Below are positions 7,908 through 17,499 of a stretch of DNA of 64,000 nt, one piece after another (the first letter of the stretch is position 1; each line of letters starts with the position of its first letter). A program made the position numbers and the translations under genes. The stretch comes from Moorena producens 3L (GTDB taxonomy: Bacteria > Cyanobacteriota > Cyanobacteriia > Cyanobacteriales > Coleofasciculaceae), in assembly GCF_000211815.1 (NCBI RefSeq), contig NZ_GL890945.1, positions 88,256 to 152,255 of the forward strand. Reading direction: 5' to 3'. The notes below the pieces were generated by a model, which made no database searches, had not been told where the DNA came from, and was given only the letters and a program-made list of their open reading frames with translations.

Positions 7908-8465
7908 CTATACATCTTCATACAAAGCTTCAATACTAGTCCTAAAATCCACAGTTTCTAGATGAATCTCACTGCCCGGATCATAAAATTGCAATGTCCA
8001 AATTCCCTCGGAATTCCGGCGAAAGCAATCTAAGCGTTGACGGTTTTGGCTAATTAAAACATATTCCACCAAGGTGTCTAGTTTTCGATAATCATAAAAT
8101 TTATCACCCCGGTCAAAGGCTTCAGTTTTTGGAGATAAAACTTCTACAATTAAACAGGGATATTTTTTATAATTGCTCAATTCTCGGTCTCTGGCATCGC
8201 AAGTCACGAAAACATCAGGATAATAATAACTATTGGATGCTTCGACATAAGCTTTCATATCTGCCATATAAACCCGACAGCCAGTGCCCCTGACATGATT
8301 TCTTAACAGAGCAAATAAGTTACCGGCAATAGTAACATGGGCATCACTCGCGCCAGCCATGGCATAGACTTCTCCATCAATATACTCGTGTTTGATGGCA
8401 CTATCTTCTTCGTAGGATAGATACTCTTCGTTTGAAATGTAATTGGGGCTTGGATCAGCAATCAT
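7908..8465 (-). CDS. Uma2 family protein (DUF820, PD-(D/E)XK nuclease fold)
   Basis: 185 residues with the familiar Uma2 layout: EEYLSYEEDSAIKHEYIDGE near the N-terminus, MAGASDAHVTIAGNLFALL, then YYYPDVFVTC and LIVEVLSPKTEAFDRGDKF. The Asp in YPDVFV and the E-V-S/K set in the LIVEVLSPKT motif correspond to the restriction-endonuclease-like active site. These proteins are extremely numerous in cyanobacteria, often near mobile DNA, and have no agreed function. Inverted CTAGCATGC repeats flank the gene, which may reflect mobility. Confidence 0.9.
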   Translation of the reverse strand: MIADPSPNYISNEEYLSYEEDSAIKHEYIDGEVYAMAGASDAHVTIAGNLFALLRNHVRGTGCRVYMADMKAYVEASNSYYYPDVFVTCDARDRELSNYKKYPCLIVEVLSPKTEAFDRGDKFYDYRKLDTLVEYVLISQNRQRLDCFRRNSEGIWTLQFYDPGSEIHLETVDFRTSIEALYEDV

Positions 8466-8591
8466 GACAATTTCAAGACAGTGACTCTATTAGTATATAA
8501 TAAAGGGAGTCGGCAGTCGGTAACAGGCAAGAGGCAAGAGGCAAGAGGCAATAGGCATGCTAGCAATAGGCATGCTAGCAATAGACAAGCC

Positions 8592-8710
8592 GATTCCCGA
8601 TTCCCGATTCCCGATTCCCGATTCCCGATTCCCGATTCCCGATTCCCGATTCCCGATTCCCGATTCCCGATTCCCGATTCCCGATTCCCGATTCCCGATT
8701 CCCGATTCCC
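8592..8710. repeat. GATTCCC heptamer array, 17 copies
   Basis: 119 bp of perfect GATTCCC tandem copies lying between the Uma2 gene and the acetyltransferase gene, whose stop is only 12 bp away. Open frames across it on both strands are artefacts of a 7-bp repeat read in three phases. It belongs to the short tandemly repeated repetitive (STRR) class known from filamentous cyanobacteria. Confidence 0.95.
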
Positions 8711-8721
8711 TTGTTTACATC

Positions 8722-9309
8722 TCAACTAGAGCCATTCTCGTCGAAAGAACGCATCTTAATAACTTTAGCAGGAATTCCCACTACCGTTGCGCCAGCAGGT
8801 ACATCAGATAAAACTACAGCATTAGCACCAATATTTGCCCCATTACCGATAGTAACCTTGCCAAAAATCTTGGCACCAGCCCCAACATTGACACTTTTTC
8901 CTAAAATGGGGGCATCCAAAGGACGATCTAAGTAACGATTCCCCAAAGTTACTCCTTGACGGAGGATAGTATCATCACCAATGGTGCAATCCCCATGAAT
9001 CACAATCCCACTTTGATGCTCAATAATTACTCGGCGACCAAGCTTTACGGTGTAAGGTAATTCAATCCCATAGGTATTACGAACTTTACGATATAATGCT
9101 CGGTAGAGAATACTAAACGGAGCCCGTAGTAACTTCGGCTCTATGTTCATTCTCCAAACTCCAAACCGCTGCACCGCTACAGCCCGAAATCCCGGCTTAG
9201 TCCAATCACAACCATGGGCTTTCCAATCTTCTTTAATTTGTTGCCAAAGTCCCAAATTATCGGTTTTTGGCTGGGTAGAATTTGCCGTTAAATCTGTTGG
9301 CATCACCAT
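8722..9309 (-). CDS. Serine-acetyltransferase-like hexapeptide acyltransferase (WcaB-like)
   Basis: 195 residues. The N-terminal helical part (LWQQIKEDWKAHGCDWTKPG) resembles the CysE family, and the C-terminal half is a left-handed beta-helix with hexapeptide motifs (VIIEHQSGIVIHGDCTIGDD, TLGNRYLDRPLDAPILG, VGAGAKIFGKVTIG, NIGANAVV). The His-rich VIHGD region carries the catalytic His. The protein lies at the downstream end of the polysaccharide locus, so sugar O-acetylation of the exopolysaccharide is more likely than cysteine synthesis; that is inference from context. MVMP and MP are both possible starts. Confidence 0.85.
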   Translation of the reverse strand: MVMPTDLTANSTQPKTDNLGLWQQIKEDWKAHGCDWTKPGFRAVAVQRFGVWRMNIEPKLLRAPFSILYRALYRKVRNTYGIELPYTVKLGRRVIIEHQSGIVIHGDCTIGDDTILRQGVTLGNRYLDRPLDAPILGKSVNVGAGAKIFGKVTIGNGANIGANAVVLSDVPAGATVVGIPAKVIKMRSFDENGSS

Positions 9310-9321
9310 AATCTGTTTTTA

Positions 9322-9615
<294 letters not shown>

Positions 9616-9620
9616 CCTAA

Positions 9621-10631
9621 TCACGAAATCTTCGGACTACTAAAAGCACCTCCTTTACAAAACACACTATTGCGCAGAAAATCAGTAAGTAACTGGGGTG
9701 GGTCATTATCGGGCTTACCTTGAACCATTCGGCGCAATTGCCACAATAAATAACTAGAAGCCCAGGTGTGATCCGCTAGAGCAGCGTAAAACCAACCATA
9801 GTTTTTAAGAAAATACCGTCGTCGAGAATCAAACACATACTGGGGTCGGCGTTTGGGTGGACGCTTGGTGTCGGTAACACCTGAACTTTGTCCAACTAAG
9901 TGGACTACGCGACTTTCAGGGACATACCAGCATTCCCAGCCAGCTCTCTGGGCTTGCAGGCAAAAGTCCATTTCTTCGTAATACATGAAATACGCTTCAT
10001 CGATCAGGCCAACCTGCTCAAACACTTCCCGGCGAATAATCATACTTGCCCCAGCTACCCAATCCGTTGGACAGGGTTGGTCAGGAATCGGTGGCCAAAC
10101 TACCCACTCCGATAATAATGTCGATACGATACCGAGACGCAAACCAGAATCTAGCTCACTGAGGACGGTATGAAACCGAAATGCTGAACACTGAGGGGTA
10201 CTGTCAGGCTCTTCCAGGCGAGAGCCAGCAATACCCACCTGGGGATGGTCACTCATAAACTCCACCAGGGTTTTGATCGCCCTAGGACGAACAATGGTGT
10301 CTGGATTGAGCAACAACACATAATCCGGTGGCTGATTAGACTTCAGGGCTGGGCGGATCACAGCGTTATTGCCAAAGGCAAATCCACCATTGTGCTCTAG
10401 TGCCATCACCGATGCCCAACTACCCCAGTTTTCGTTTGCGATCGCATTTTTAATGGCAACAGCCGATCCATCCCCAGACGCATTATCTGCCACTACCACC
10501 TGAGTATTCGATAAACCTGGGATTTCATCCGCTAGAGAGCGTAAGCAATCAATAGTTAAACTAGGGGTTTTGTAGTTAACAATTACTATAAGTAAAGAAT
10601 TTACGGGATTGTTTTTTAGTTCATTAGACAT
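9621..10631 (-). CDS. GT2 glycosyltransferase (rhamnosyltransferase/WbbL-like)
   Basis: 336 residues, soluble GT-A fold. Visible motifs are VIVNYKTPSLTIDCLRSL at the N-terminus, VVVADNASGDGS (nucleotide-sugar binding Asp), YVLLLNPDTIV (the DXD-equivalent NPD), GSRLEEPD, and DWVAGASMIIRREVFEQVG followed by FMYYEEMDFCLQAQRAGW (acceptor/catalytic ED region). This arrangement matches dTDP-rhamnosyl and related transferases of O-antigen and exopolysaccharide pathways. The donor cannot be fixed from sequence. It acts at the cytoplasmic face on a lipid-linked repeat unit. Confidence 0.9.
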   Translation of the reverse strand: MSNELKNNPVNSLLIVIVNYKTPSLTIDCLRSLADEIPGLSNTQVVVADNASGDGSAVAIKNAIANENWGSWASVMALEHNGGFAFGNNAVIRPALKSNQPPDYVLLLNPDTIVRPRAIKTLVEFMSDHPQVGIAGSRLEEPDSTPQCSAFRFHTVLSELDSGLRLGIVSTLLSEWVVWPPIPDQPCPTDWVAGASMIIRREVFEQVGLIDEAYFMYYEEMDFCLQAQRAGWECWYVPESRVVHLVGQSSGVTDTKRPPKRRPQYVFDSRRRYFLKNYGWFYAALADHTWASSYLLWQLRRMVQGKPDNDPPQLLTDFLRNSVFCKGGAFSSPKIS

Positions 10632-10797
10632 AACTAAATTTGGCGTTTTTTTTCCTTAGCTAAATAATTATTATTTGTTAGTTAATTTATATTTTTTTAG
10701 TAACAAAATCCTGTTGTTGATCGTAATAATTTACACAGATTTTTTACCCTACTCCCTACTCCCTACTCCCTACTCCCTACTCCCTGCTATATCATCC

Positions 10798-12213
10798 CTA
10801 ATTCCGTTGAACTTGTCTTCGTTGATTACGATTTTGATTACGATTTTGATTACGATAACGCTGGGCTGCCAATGCCGGGACTTTTTTAACCTTATTGGTT
10901 GTAGGTTCTTGGATCACCAATCCTGATAGTCCTCCACAAGCCAATACAAAGACTGGATTACCATGGGCATTGAGCATAAATTCCACCATGTATAACGCTA
11001 CGGCCACGGTCAGCACCGCCACTGGTGACGCTTGCCGCTTTGGCCACAACTCGGCTGGACAACGGAACCAAAACATAGTCAACACCGGCATTAGTAAGGA
11101 TGTGGTCAGGCTGGCTAGTCCAACGGTACCAGTTTCACCAAACGCAATAATCCACAAACTATCTGGAACTGTAACTTGCTCACCCTTGTCATTAAAGATC
11201 AGACTTCTTCCCCATCCTCCCCAGCCAAACACGATCCGTTCCCGTGCTTTATCTACAAGTAGCTCTTCATTATCAAATCTAAACTGTAAGGATTGGATAC
11301 GGTCTGCAGGAACCACACTCGATACATTTGAGATAATCTGATCACTAACGTAGGTTTCAGTCTGTGAGTTAATGTATAAGTAAGAACAAATAAGCCCAAT
11401 TAGGATAAAGACTGGCAAAGCAGTACGAAATTGCTTGCCCACAAACAAGATGCCAACTCCCAAGAGTAGTAAAAAATAGGCACCAGTGGATTTGCACAAT
11501 ATAAATGTGATCAACAACGCAGCTACCAGCCACTTCATGGGAATATTCCAGAGTTGTTTGATCACCCCAGTGTGCCATAGCCAAATTCCCACTAAACTAG
11601 CTGCCATCATCCACATACCCACTGGCAAACCGTGGATCATAAATACTGTCGGTCTCCATCCCCCGTAACGCATTGTTTGGCCAAAGTCAGGATGAGCATG
11701 GAAGCCGTACAATATCCTATGGAGCTGGGGACTAAAACGAATTTCGTACAAACATAGGGGAACATATACCAACCCCCCCATGAAAATCCCAATTGCCAAG
11801 TCACGTAATCCACTCAAGTTATTGAGATAGATCCGACCGAGAAAATAGGGTACTCCCCAGGTCAAGGTTTGCGTCAAAACAGTAGAGAAACCATCGTAAG
11901 CCCCCAAGCCATTCGTAATAGATGAAGCCAATGGACATAGGCACCAAATCAGGATGGGCAAGTCAATCCAGCTGAATTTAAAGGAGCTAATACGCCCAAC
12001 ATCGTATATAAAAGTAGCCAACAAAATACCGTAGCAAGTTGCCGACATCTTAGTATAGTCAGGTAGACCAGGCAAAGCATATTCTGCCACAGGTAAGAAT
12101 AGCCATGCTACGATGAAACTCACAATGACTGCCCGCTGAGCTGGAATTCTCATGAAGAGATAAAGAACAACTGGAATCCAGCCGAACATGACGATGGGGA
12201 CTAAAAAACTCAT
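10798..12213 (-). CDS. O-antigen ligase/polymerase-like membrane protein
   Basis: 471 residues with about ten predicted transmembrane segments, starting MSFLVPIVMFGWIPVVLYLF. A large loop holds RILYGFHAHPDFGQTMRYGG, and a later one GWGGWGRSLIFNDKGEQVTV before the final helices, fitting the Wzy/WaaL superfamily, where polymerases and ligases cannot be separated by eye. A Wzy-like role in polymerising the repeat unit is likely given the flippase and Wzc-like genes in the locus. The C-terminus ends in a basic RNQNRNQNRNQRR tail encoded by three copies of an 11-nt GATTACGATTTT unit (10825-10857), probably a recent expansion. Confidence 0.82.
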   Translation of the reverse strand: MSFLVPIVMFGWIPVVLYLFMRIPAQRAVIVSFIVAWLFLPVAEYALPGLPDYTKMSATCYGILLATFIYDVGRISSFKFSWIDLPILIWCLCPLASSITNGLGAYDGFSTVLTQTLTWGVPYFLGRIYLNNLSGLRDLAIGIFMGGLVYVPLCLYEIRFSPQLHRILYGFHAHPDFGQTMRYGGWRPTVFMIHGLPVGMWMMAASLVGIWLWHTGVIKQLWNIPMKWLVAALLITFILCKSTGAYFLLLLGVGILFVGKQFRTALPVFILIGLICSYLYINSQTETYVSDQIISNVSSVVPADRIQSLQFRFDNEELLVDKARERIVFGWGGWGRSLIFNDKGEQVTVPDSLWIIAFGETGTVGLASLTTSLLMPVLTMFWFRCPAELWPKRQASPVAVLTVAVALYMVEFMLNAHGNPVFVLACGGLSGLVIQEPTTNKVKKVPALAAQRYRNQNRNQNRNQRRQVQRN

Positions 12214-12587
12214 TGGCTTTTTTGGGCATGAACGTGAACAGAGTTGTTTGAGTAATTATCAGCTATCAGCTATCAGCTATCAGCTATCAGCTATCAGCTA
12301 TCAGGTATTAGCTATCAGCTATCAGTGATCAGCTTATGGGTTAGGTCACAGCGTCGAACCCTGGGGAGCATGTCAATTTTGTTAATCCCTGTTCAGATCC
12401 CCCGTTTCCCTTAATAAGGGGGACTTTTAAATCTAATTCCCCCCTTTTTTAAGGGGGGCTAGGGGGGATCTATGTACCTAATTACAAAGGTGACATGCTC
12501 CCAGAAGCCTGTTCCACGCTACTTGAGGTGCCAAAGGCCAACGGCTGACCGCTGACCGCTGACCGCTGACCACTGACCGCTGAATTC
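12214..12587. other. Intergenic DNA with repeats and a MITE-like element
   Basis: Holds about ten CAGCTAT heptamers (12258-12330), the MITE-like element at 12364-12502, a CACGCTACTTGAGGTGCC motif also seen near 1200-1220 and 39342-39352, and AGCGGTC units up to 12585. No gene is supported. Confidence 0.6.
12364..12502. mobile_element. MITE-like element with 12-bp perfect terminal inverted repeats
   Basis: GGGAGCATGTCA at 12364-12375 and TGACATGCTCCC at 12491-12502 are exact inverted repeats enclosing 139 bp with an internal palindrome of CCCCCTTA/TAAGGGGG type. Flanks CGAACCCTG and AGAAGCCTG agree at 7 of 9 positions, which could be a decayed 9-bp target duplication. The ends resemble those of the GGGTGCATCTCA family (62286-62402), suggesting a related transposase. 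A lone right end also occurs at 49485-49496. Confidence 0.65.
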
Positions 12588-13397
12588 TTACTCAATAATT
12601 AACTTCTTAATAAATTTCTTGACTTTGGTTACTGGAGATTTTTTAAGTTGTATTTTTTCTCCTGGTCGAGCCTTAAATAATGTAGAATGGTCGCCACTAT
12701 TAGAAAGCTCTTCAGCTGGTCTGCCATTGCTGTAGTAGTAAAGTGCCAAGGATTTCCGAGTCCGTCCTTCTGGACAAGTTAATGGCTCAGGATGTCCGTG
12801 ATAGGAAAAATCGGTAGTATTAAATATGACACATCGGTTGAAGACGGGGAGAATTTTTTTCTGAGACTTTGTCATCTCTTTATCCCACATTTCAAAATAA
12901 CCACCATAGTCTTCTTGCCAATCTTTGTTGAGATAGATCAGAAGATTTAAGCGGCGGTCAAGGCGCAATTTTGTATGGCGATTGAAATCAGCATGGATTT
13001 TTAAGTAACCACCTTTTTCGATCTGATGTAAGCCACCACCAACAAAATGAGGATCAGGGATTATTCCATCAATGCCAGTTAAGGTTTCTAAAAAGTTAAG
13101 GAAAGTTGATGAATTGAGCTGATACAGAAAAAATCGGGTGTACTCTCCCATTTGTATTTCCGATTTTGAGGCCAGTTTTTTTTCTGGTGCAGCATCAAAC
13201 TTTTGCCAATCAATTGCATCAGCTTTAGGAAACTCATTCAGAATCTTATCTAGGACATCTTCTGGAAAAAAGTTATCCATGATAATGTGTGGAAATGGCT
13301 CAGACTGGGCGTATATTTCACAATTATCATTCGCAAATTTAGTTAATTTTTCTGGCTCTAGGCAATAGTTTAATTTGGAATACATTTTATCATCCAT
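12588..13397 (-). CDS. 2-oxoglutarate/Fe(II)-dependent oxygenase (prolyl-4-hydroxylase type)
   Basis: 269 residues. The double-stranded beta-helix metal site is visible: HADF gives His135 and Asp137, FSYHGHPEPL gives the distal His (about 200), and TRKSLALYYY supplies the Arg (about 214) that binds 2-oxoglutarate. The N-terminal FPHIIMDNFFPEDVLDKIL motif is typical of 2OG-FeII_Oxy_3-like enzymes. Such enzymes occur in surface-glycan loci, where they hydroxylate sugars or glycan-linked substrates, but the substrate here is unknown. It lies in the minus-strand run between the polymerase-like and flippase-like genes. Confidence 0.85.
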   Translation of the reverse strand: MDDKMYSKLNYCLEPEKLTKFANDNCEIYAQSEPFPHIIMDNFFPEDVLDKILNEFPKADAIDWQKFDAAPEKKLASKSEIQMGEYTRFFLYQLNSSTFLNFLETLTGIDGIIPDPHFVGGGLHQIEKGGYLKIHADFNRHTKLRLDRRLNLLIYLNKDWQEDYGGYFEMWDKEMTKSQKKILPVFNRCVIFNTTDFSYHGHPEPLTCPEGRTRKSLALYYYSNGRPAEELSNSGDHSTLFKARPGEKIQLKKSPVTKVKKFIKKLIIE

Positions 13398-13494
13398 TAG
13401 TTTTTTTAATTAATTTTAGTTTTATTAAATAATAGCAATCCTAAATAGATTGTAATAATTTTTGTTACCTGTTCCCTGTGCCCTGTTCCCTGTT

Positions 13495-14853
13495 TTAAAA
13501 AAGTCCACTGATGGGATATCCAAAACCCAACATATATCGAGCCCAAATCACCCACATCAGTAATGTCAACAGTAGTGCAGTAGCCCAGAGGTCTTGCTTA
13601 ATAAAGGAAAGCCCTTCACGACAGAGACCATAAGTTATTACTAGATAAGGGAGAATGTCATTGAAAGCAATCACGACTACTGCTCCGAGTGCTCCATTTC
13701 CCAACTTTTCCATCAGATAAAATCCTAGGGGTATGCCAATACAAACCTTAAGACTCTTGACCAATTGACTGTAAGCGTTATAGTTTGGCTTGCCAAGAGC
13801 CATCAGGGCTTGCTGAACGGTATCAATTAATAATGCAGGCCAGATGCCTAGGGTCAGGATTGGTAACATCCAAGCCGCCTCATAAAACCTCTCATCATAT
13901 AAGATAAAAATCGCAACATCTCCAAAAGCAGTACTGACTGTCAACATCAATGCTGCAACCACTAGGATAAGTTGCCGATTGTACCAAATCTTGATCCGAA
14001 AGGTTTCCCGAGGCAAATCAGCCAGCTGAGAAAACGTTGGCAAAAGCACCTTGGAACTAATTGCCGAGATTACCTGGGAAGGTAGGTACGCTAAATTAAA
14101 GGCAACACCATAAATTCCCAATAGCTCAAATGAAAACAATTTGCCTAGAATTAGTCGGTCGGCTTGGGTCGCGAGAAAGGTAAGGGCCGTTGAAATAAAT
14201 ATCCATTTCCCGAAGGAAAAAATGCTGTTAGCTGCCTCTTTCTCCCAGGTAAAGCGGTTTGATTTTCCAGGAATTAACCAATGACTCATTACCATTTTGA
14301 CCAATGCCGTCAGCACATTTCCAATAGCAAGAGCCCAGATTGTCCGATTGACAAAAGCCCAAGTGACCATCAAGATCAGGCCGGACAATTGCCCCACCAG
14401 CTCAAACATCATGATCTTGCCAAATGCCATCTGGCGGTTGAGGCTCCACACAGCAGTGGAGTTGAATCCCTCAATCAGTGGAATCACACCAATTACTGGC
14501 ATCAGCCATAACAGCTGCGGGTTATTATAGAAGTGGGCAACTGGCCAAGTAATTATAAGACAAGCCACCCACAGCAAAAGGCCCCGCAAAACCTGAATAG
14601 TCCAGATAGTATTCAGAAAAACTGGGTCATCCCCACGTTTATTCTGGATGATGCTTGCACCAATACCGACATCGGAGAATAACCGTAAGCCAATGATGAA
14701 AACGTTGGCTAGAGCCATTAAGCCGAAAAACTCTGGTGCAAGCAGGCGGGTCAGAACAAGATTACTTGCCAGTCTCAGAAACTGACTTGTTCCATAACCA
14801 GCTACTGTCCAAATAGCCCCACGGAGGAGTTGTTTTTTAAGTGATGAGGACAT
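13495..14853 (-). CDS. Polysaccharide flippase (Wzx/RfbX, MATE-like)
   Basis: 452 residues, with 12 or more hydrophobic segments. The N-terminus LLRGAIWTVAGYGTSQFLRL and the LAPEFFGLMALANVF, LFSDVGIGASIIQNKRGDD and IPLIEGFNSTAVWSLNRQM segments are characteristic of the PST/Wzx exporters. It would translocate the undecaprenyl-linked repeat unit across the plasma membrane, feeding the Wzy-like protein. It ends close to the middle of the locus and is transcribed in the same direction as its neighbours. Confidence 0.9.
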   Translation of the reverse strand: MSSSLKKQLLRGAIWTVAGYGTSQFLRLASNLVLTRLLAPEFFGLMALANVFIIGLRLFSDVGIGASIIQNKRGDDPVFLNTIWTIQVLRGLLLWVACLIITWPVAHFYNNPQLLWLMPVIGVIPLIEGFNSTAVWSLNRQMAFGKIMMFELVGQLSGLILMVTWAFVNRTIWALAIGNVLTALVKMVMSHWLIPGKSNRFTWEKEAANSIFSFGKWIFISTALTFLATQADRLILGKLFSFELLGIYGVAFNLAYLPSQVISAISSKVLLPTFSQLADLPRETFRIKIWYNRQLILVVAALMLTVSTAFGDVAIFILYDERFYEAAWMLPILTLGIWPALLIDTVQQALMALGKPNYNAYSQLVKSLKVCIGIPLGFYLMEKLGNGALGAVVVIAFNDILPYLVITYGLCREGLSFIKQDLWATALLLTLLMWVIWARYMLGFGYPISGLF

Positions 14854-14988
14854 GGTTAGATTTCCGAGTAGGTAGACGGGATGGGTGGGGTTGCAGACTT
14901 AAAGGCATCAGATAATTTAGTTAGTTTTAAAGATTGGCTCTACAGCTGATATCTGAGCATGTTGTGTAATGTAGGTTTTAAGTTACAG

Positions 14989-16005
14989 CTAGGTAGATAA
15001 TAGTTGTTGAGCACCAGATGAATACTCGCGAACGGTCTTTTGCCAGAAACGGGCTGGCTCTTGAGATGAGAAATAACGACTAATATAGTCGTGAGCATTG
15101 CGTGAAATATTGTCACGAAGTTCTGCATGCTCTAGTTCCAAAAGACATCGTGCTGCCGCCTCAGGAGTCTCGGCAGCCATAGCAGTCTTACGGTGTTCCA
15201 TGCAGAAATTTGCCCCACGGGCAGTCTTGCCCACTACCACAATTCCTGCTGCCATGGATTCTTGGGGAGGAAGGGCACAACCCTCAACCTCTGCAGATGC
15301 CAGGAAGACTTGTGGTCGTCTAAACTGCTTTGCTAGTTCGTGAAAGGGAAGTCCATCCACACGCTCAAATCTCCAGTATGTACCACCTAACTTTTGATAC
15401 CATTCCTCAGTCTCGGTGATGAACTCAGGACCTTTTCTGGGAAAGGCGAAGACCAAACCTGCTTCTCTTTCTGCTTGAGGAATAAATGGAAATGCCTTGT
15501 TGTCAACTACATTGGGAACGATCTCAATGTCTTTGCCAGGATAAGTGGCTTCGCATATTTCCTTCATGAAGGGAGAGTCTGTCCAAAGAGCCACACGGCT
15601 ATCTCGATAGTCAAAATCCGCTTTAACCAAAATTGGAACCTGGAGATAAGCGATCGCTGGTCCTTTGACATCATTGATCAATAGTGTGAGCCAATCAGGA
15701 ATAATGCATACATCATCGGGACGACGATCTGCCCAACGGATAAAGGGTAGATCGTGAATCCCCCAAGTATTACCAAAGGTGTTACGACCAGTCATGGTGG
15801 CAATTACTGCATCAGCCCCAGATTCCCGAGCTGCCAAGCAGTGACGCATGATATTCAGGTCTCCGCCGTTTACTTCGGATTTATAAAGCCACCTACGCCT
15901 GACCCAACTCTGAATTGGCTTTAGCTTAGGACGGCGAAGGACACGGTATATTCCCTGCCAAGTGGTGCTTGTTGAAAAGTCTGAAAGCAAAAATACAAAA
16001 CGCAT
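14989..16005 (-). CDS. Glycosyltransferase, GT-B fold (GT4-like)
   Basis: 338 residues, somewhat shorter than typical GT4 enzymes. The N-terminus MRFVFLLSDFSTSTTWQGIY is followed by NGGDLNIMRHCLAARESGAD. The C-terminal half has EIVPNVVDNKAF and VFLASAEVEGCALPPQESMAAG, the donor-binding E-x7-E-type region of GT4 proteins in modified form. Its exact donor is unknown. Transcription is with the rest of the polysaccharide locus; the 230 bp downstream (in gene direction) holds a MITE-like element. Confidence 0.8.
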   Translation of the reverse strand: MRFVFLLSDFSTSTTWQGIYRVLRRPKLKPIQSWVRRRWLYKSEVNGGDLNIMRHCLAARESGADAVIATMTGRNTFGNTWGIHDLPFIRWADRRPDDVCIIPDWLTLLINDVKGPAIAYLQVPILVKADFDYRDSRVALWTDSPFMKEICEATYPGKDIEIVPNVVDNKAFPFIPQAEREAGLVFAFPRKGPEFITETEEWYQKLGGTYWRFERVDGLPFHELAKQFRRPQVFLASAEVEGCALPPQESMAAGIVVVGKTARGANFCMEHRKTAMAAETPEAAARCLLELEHAELRDNISRNAHDYISRYFSSQEPARFWQKTVREYSSGAQQLLST

Positions 16006-16044
16006 CAGCTAACTGTTACAAATAAGGGAAATTATTCAAAATGG

Positions 16045-16189
16045 GGCGTTGCTAATTACAGGTATGATTTTGCCCCCCAACCCCCAATTCTGGGGGAGAA
16101 AGATAATTTCAAGTCCCCCAATTTTGGGGGACCCACGGGGGCGTTACTGAAACAAGACAAATAAATTCATACTTCAATTCAGCAACGCC
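16045..16189. mobile_element. MITE-like element, TIR GGCGTTGCT
   Basis: The left end GGCGTTGCTAATTACAGG and the reverse complement of the right end (GGCGTTGCTGAATTGAAG) agree at about 20 of 27 positions when a one-base gap is allowed. The 145-bp interior carries a CCCCCAATTCTGGGGG and CCCCCAATTTTGGGGG palindrome very like that of the element at 6348-6506, although the ends differ. No coding capacity. Confidence 0.6.
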
Positions 16190-16233
16190 GAAAATGCTCA
16201 TCTGTTGCCCCGATTCACAATTTGATTCACAAT

Positions 16234-17499
16234 TTAAATACGTGAGAGCTTAGCACTCCTTGGTGGTGCCTCAATCGGAGCTTGCTTTGGAGGTAGTTCA
16301 GGATTAGACAAAAATAGGGCTGACAATTTCTTGGCTTCTGTTGCGACATCATGCCGCCTAGCCACCCGCTCCGCCCCAGCTTTACCCATTTCCTCCAGGG
16401 TTTCCACCGGGGAGTTTAAGGCTTCAGCCATTGCTGCGGTTAAAGCTTCAACAGAACCGGGTGGCACCAGCCAACCACAGCTGCCATCACCCACCAACTC
16501 CGGTATCCCAGCAACATAAGTAGTAATCACTGGACGACCCAGGGCTAAAGCTTCCATGAGCACGACTGGTAATCCTTCCGCAAAGCTGGGCAGTACGAGA
16601 GCCCGTGCTGCTAAAATTTGTTGCTGAACCTCAGTATTACTAGCCCAGCCAGTAATCTCAATGTGGTCTTGCAAACCCAACTGGGCAATAGTTGCTTCAA
16701 TTTGCGTACGCAACGGTCCATCACCCACTAGTACCAACTTGAACTGCAAGCCCTCAGCGGCTAACTGATGGGCCGCTTCAATCAAGAGTAGATGTCCTTT
16801 TTGTTCACTGAGGCGACCAACGCAAACTAAGCGTGGCACCTCTGGTATCGGGGTGTGGGTTTTACTCAAAAACATCTCATCCACACCACAGTGGATCACA
16901 TGGATTTTTGACCACTGTTTGTGGCTGCACCATCGATAAAGCTGGCTTTTGCCAAAGGAGCTAACCGCGACCACAAAAGCAGCTCGGTTGATTTTTTCTC
17001 TTAAAGCGAGAAGTTGGGATTTATCAAACTCTTCTGGACCATGAACTGTGAAGCTGTAAGATGGTCCACCGAGAGCATGACATAACATCGCTACTGTAGT
17101 TGAGTTTGTTCCGAAGTGGGCGTGAACCTTCTCAATATCTGACTCGGAAAACCAACCCAGCAGAAGGCAAGCCTCAGCTAAGTACGCTAGATGATTCAAA
17201 ACTCCTCGGTCTGAACCCCAGCCGATTTTGAGGGTCAGCTCTAAGGTCTTCAAAAGACGTATCGGTCTGGTTAAGGCAGTGCGTAATAGGCTAAAACACA
17301 AGCCCACGATGCCAACTCCTAAGACAAATCGAGTCTTCTGTAGCTCTAGTTGATCGGCTTGATCAACTAGTTCAGAGGCGCAGGAACGGATAGAAAAACG
17401 TTTGACTTGAATATCGCAAGCCTCAAGACCTGCAATCTCTCGCCGGATAAAGCTGTGACTTACCTTAGGATACTGATTAACTAGATAGGCAATTGTCAT
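16234..17499 (-). CDS. GT4 glycosyltransferase (WcaL/AmsK-like)
   Basis: 421 residues. MTIAYLVNQYPKVSHSFIRR at the N-terminus is the signature of colanic-acid-type WcaL/AmsK transferases. The N-terminal domain continues with EKVHAHFGTNSTTVAMLC and SFTVHGPEEFD. The donor domain shows RLVCVGRLSEQKGHLLLIEA, GDGPLRTQIEATI and VLPSFAEGLPVVLMEALALG, the last containing the E-x7-E motif. The role is addition of a sugar to the lipid-linked repeat unit. The C-terminal 20 residues are Pro-rich and unconserved. Confidence 0.92.
   Translation of the reverse strand: MTIAYLVNQYPKVSHSFIRREIAGLEACDIQVKRFSIRSCASELVDQADQLELQKTRFVLGVGIVGLCFSLLRTALTRPIRLLKTLELTLKIGWGSDRGVLNHLAYLAEACLLLGWFSESDIEKVHAHFGTNSTTVAMLCHALGGPSYSFTVHGPEEFDKSQLLALREKINRAAFVVAVSSFGKSQLYRWCSHKQWSKIHVIHCGVDEMFLSKTHTPIPEVPRLVCVGRLSEQKGHLLLIEAAHQLAAEGLQFKLVLVGDGPLRTQIEATIAQLGLQDHIEITGWASNTEVQQQILAARALVLPSFAEGLPVVLMEALALGRPVITTYVAGIPELVGDGSCGWLVPPGSVEALTAAMAEALNSPVETLEEMGKAGAERVARRHDVATEAKKLSALFLSNPELPPKQAPIEAPPRSAKLSRI

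Noticed and set aside
8462..8811. Open frames through the GATTCCC array
   Set aside because: A 7-bp repeat reads open in several frames by chance; no start context or protein features.
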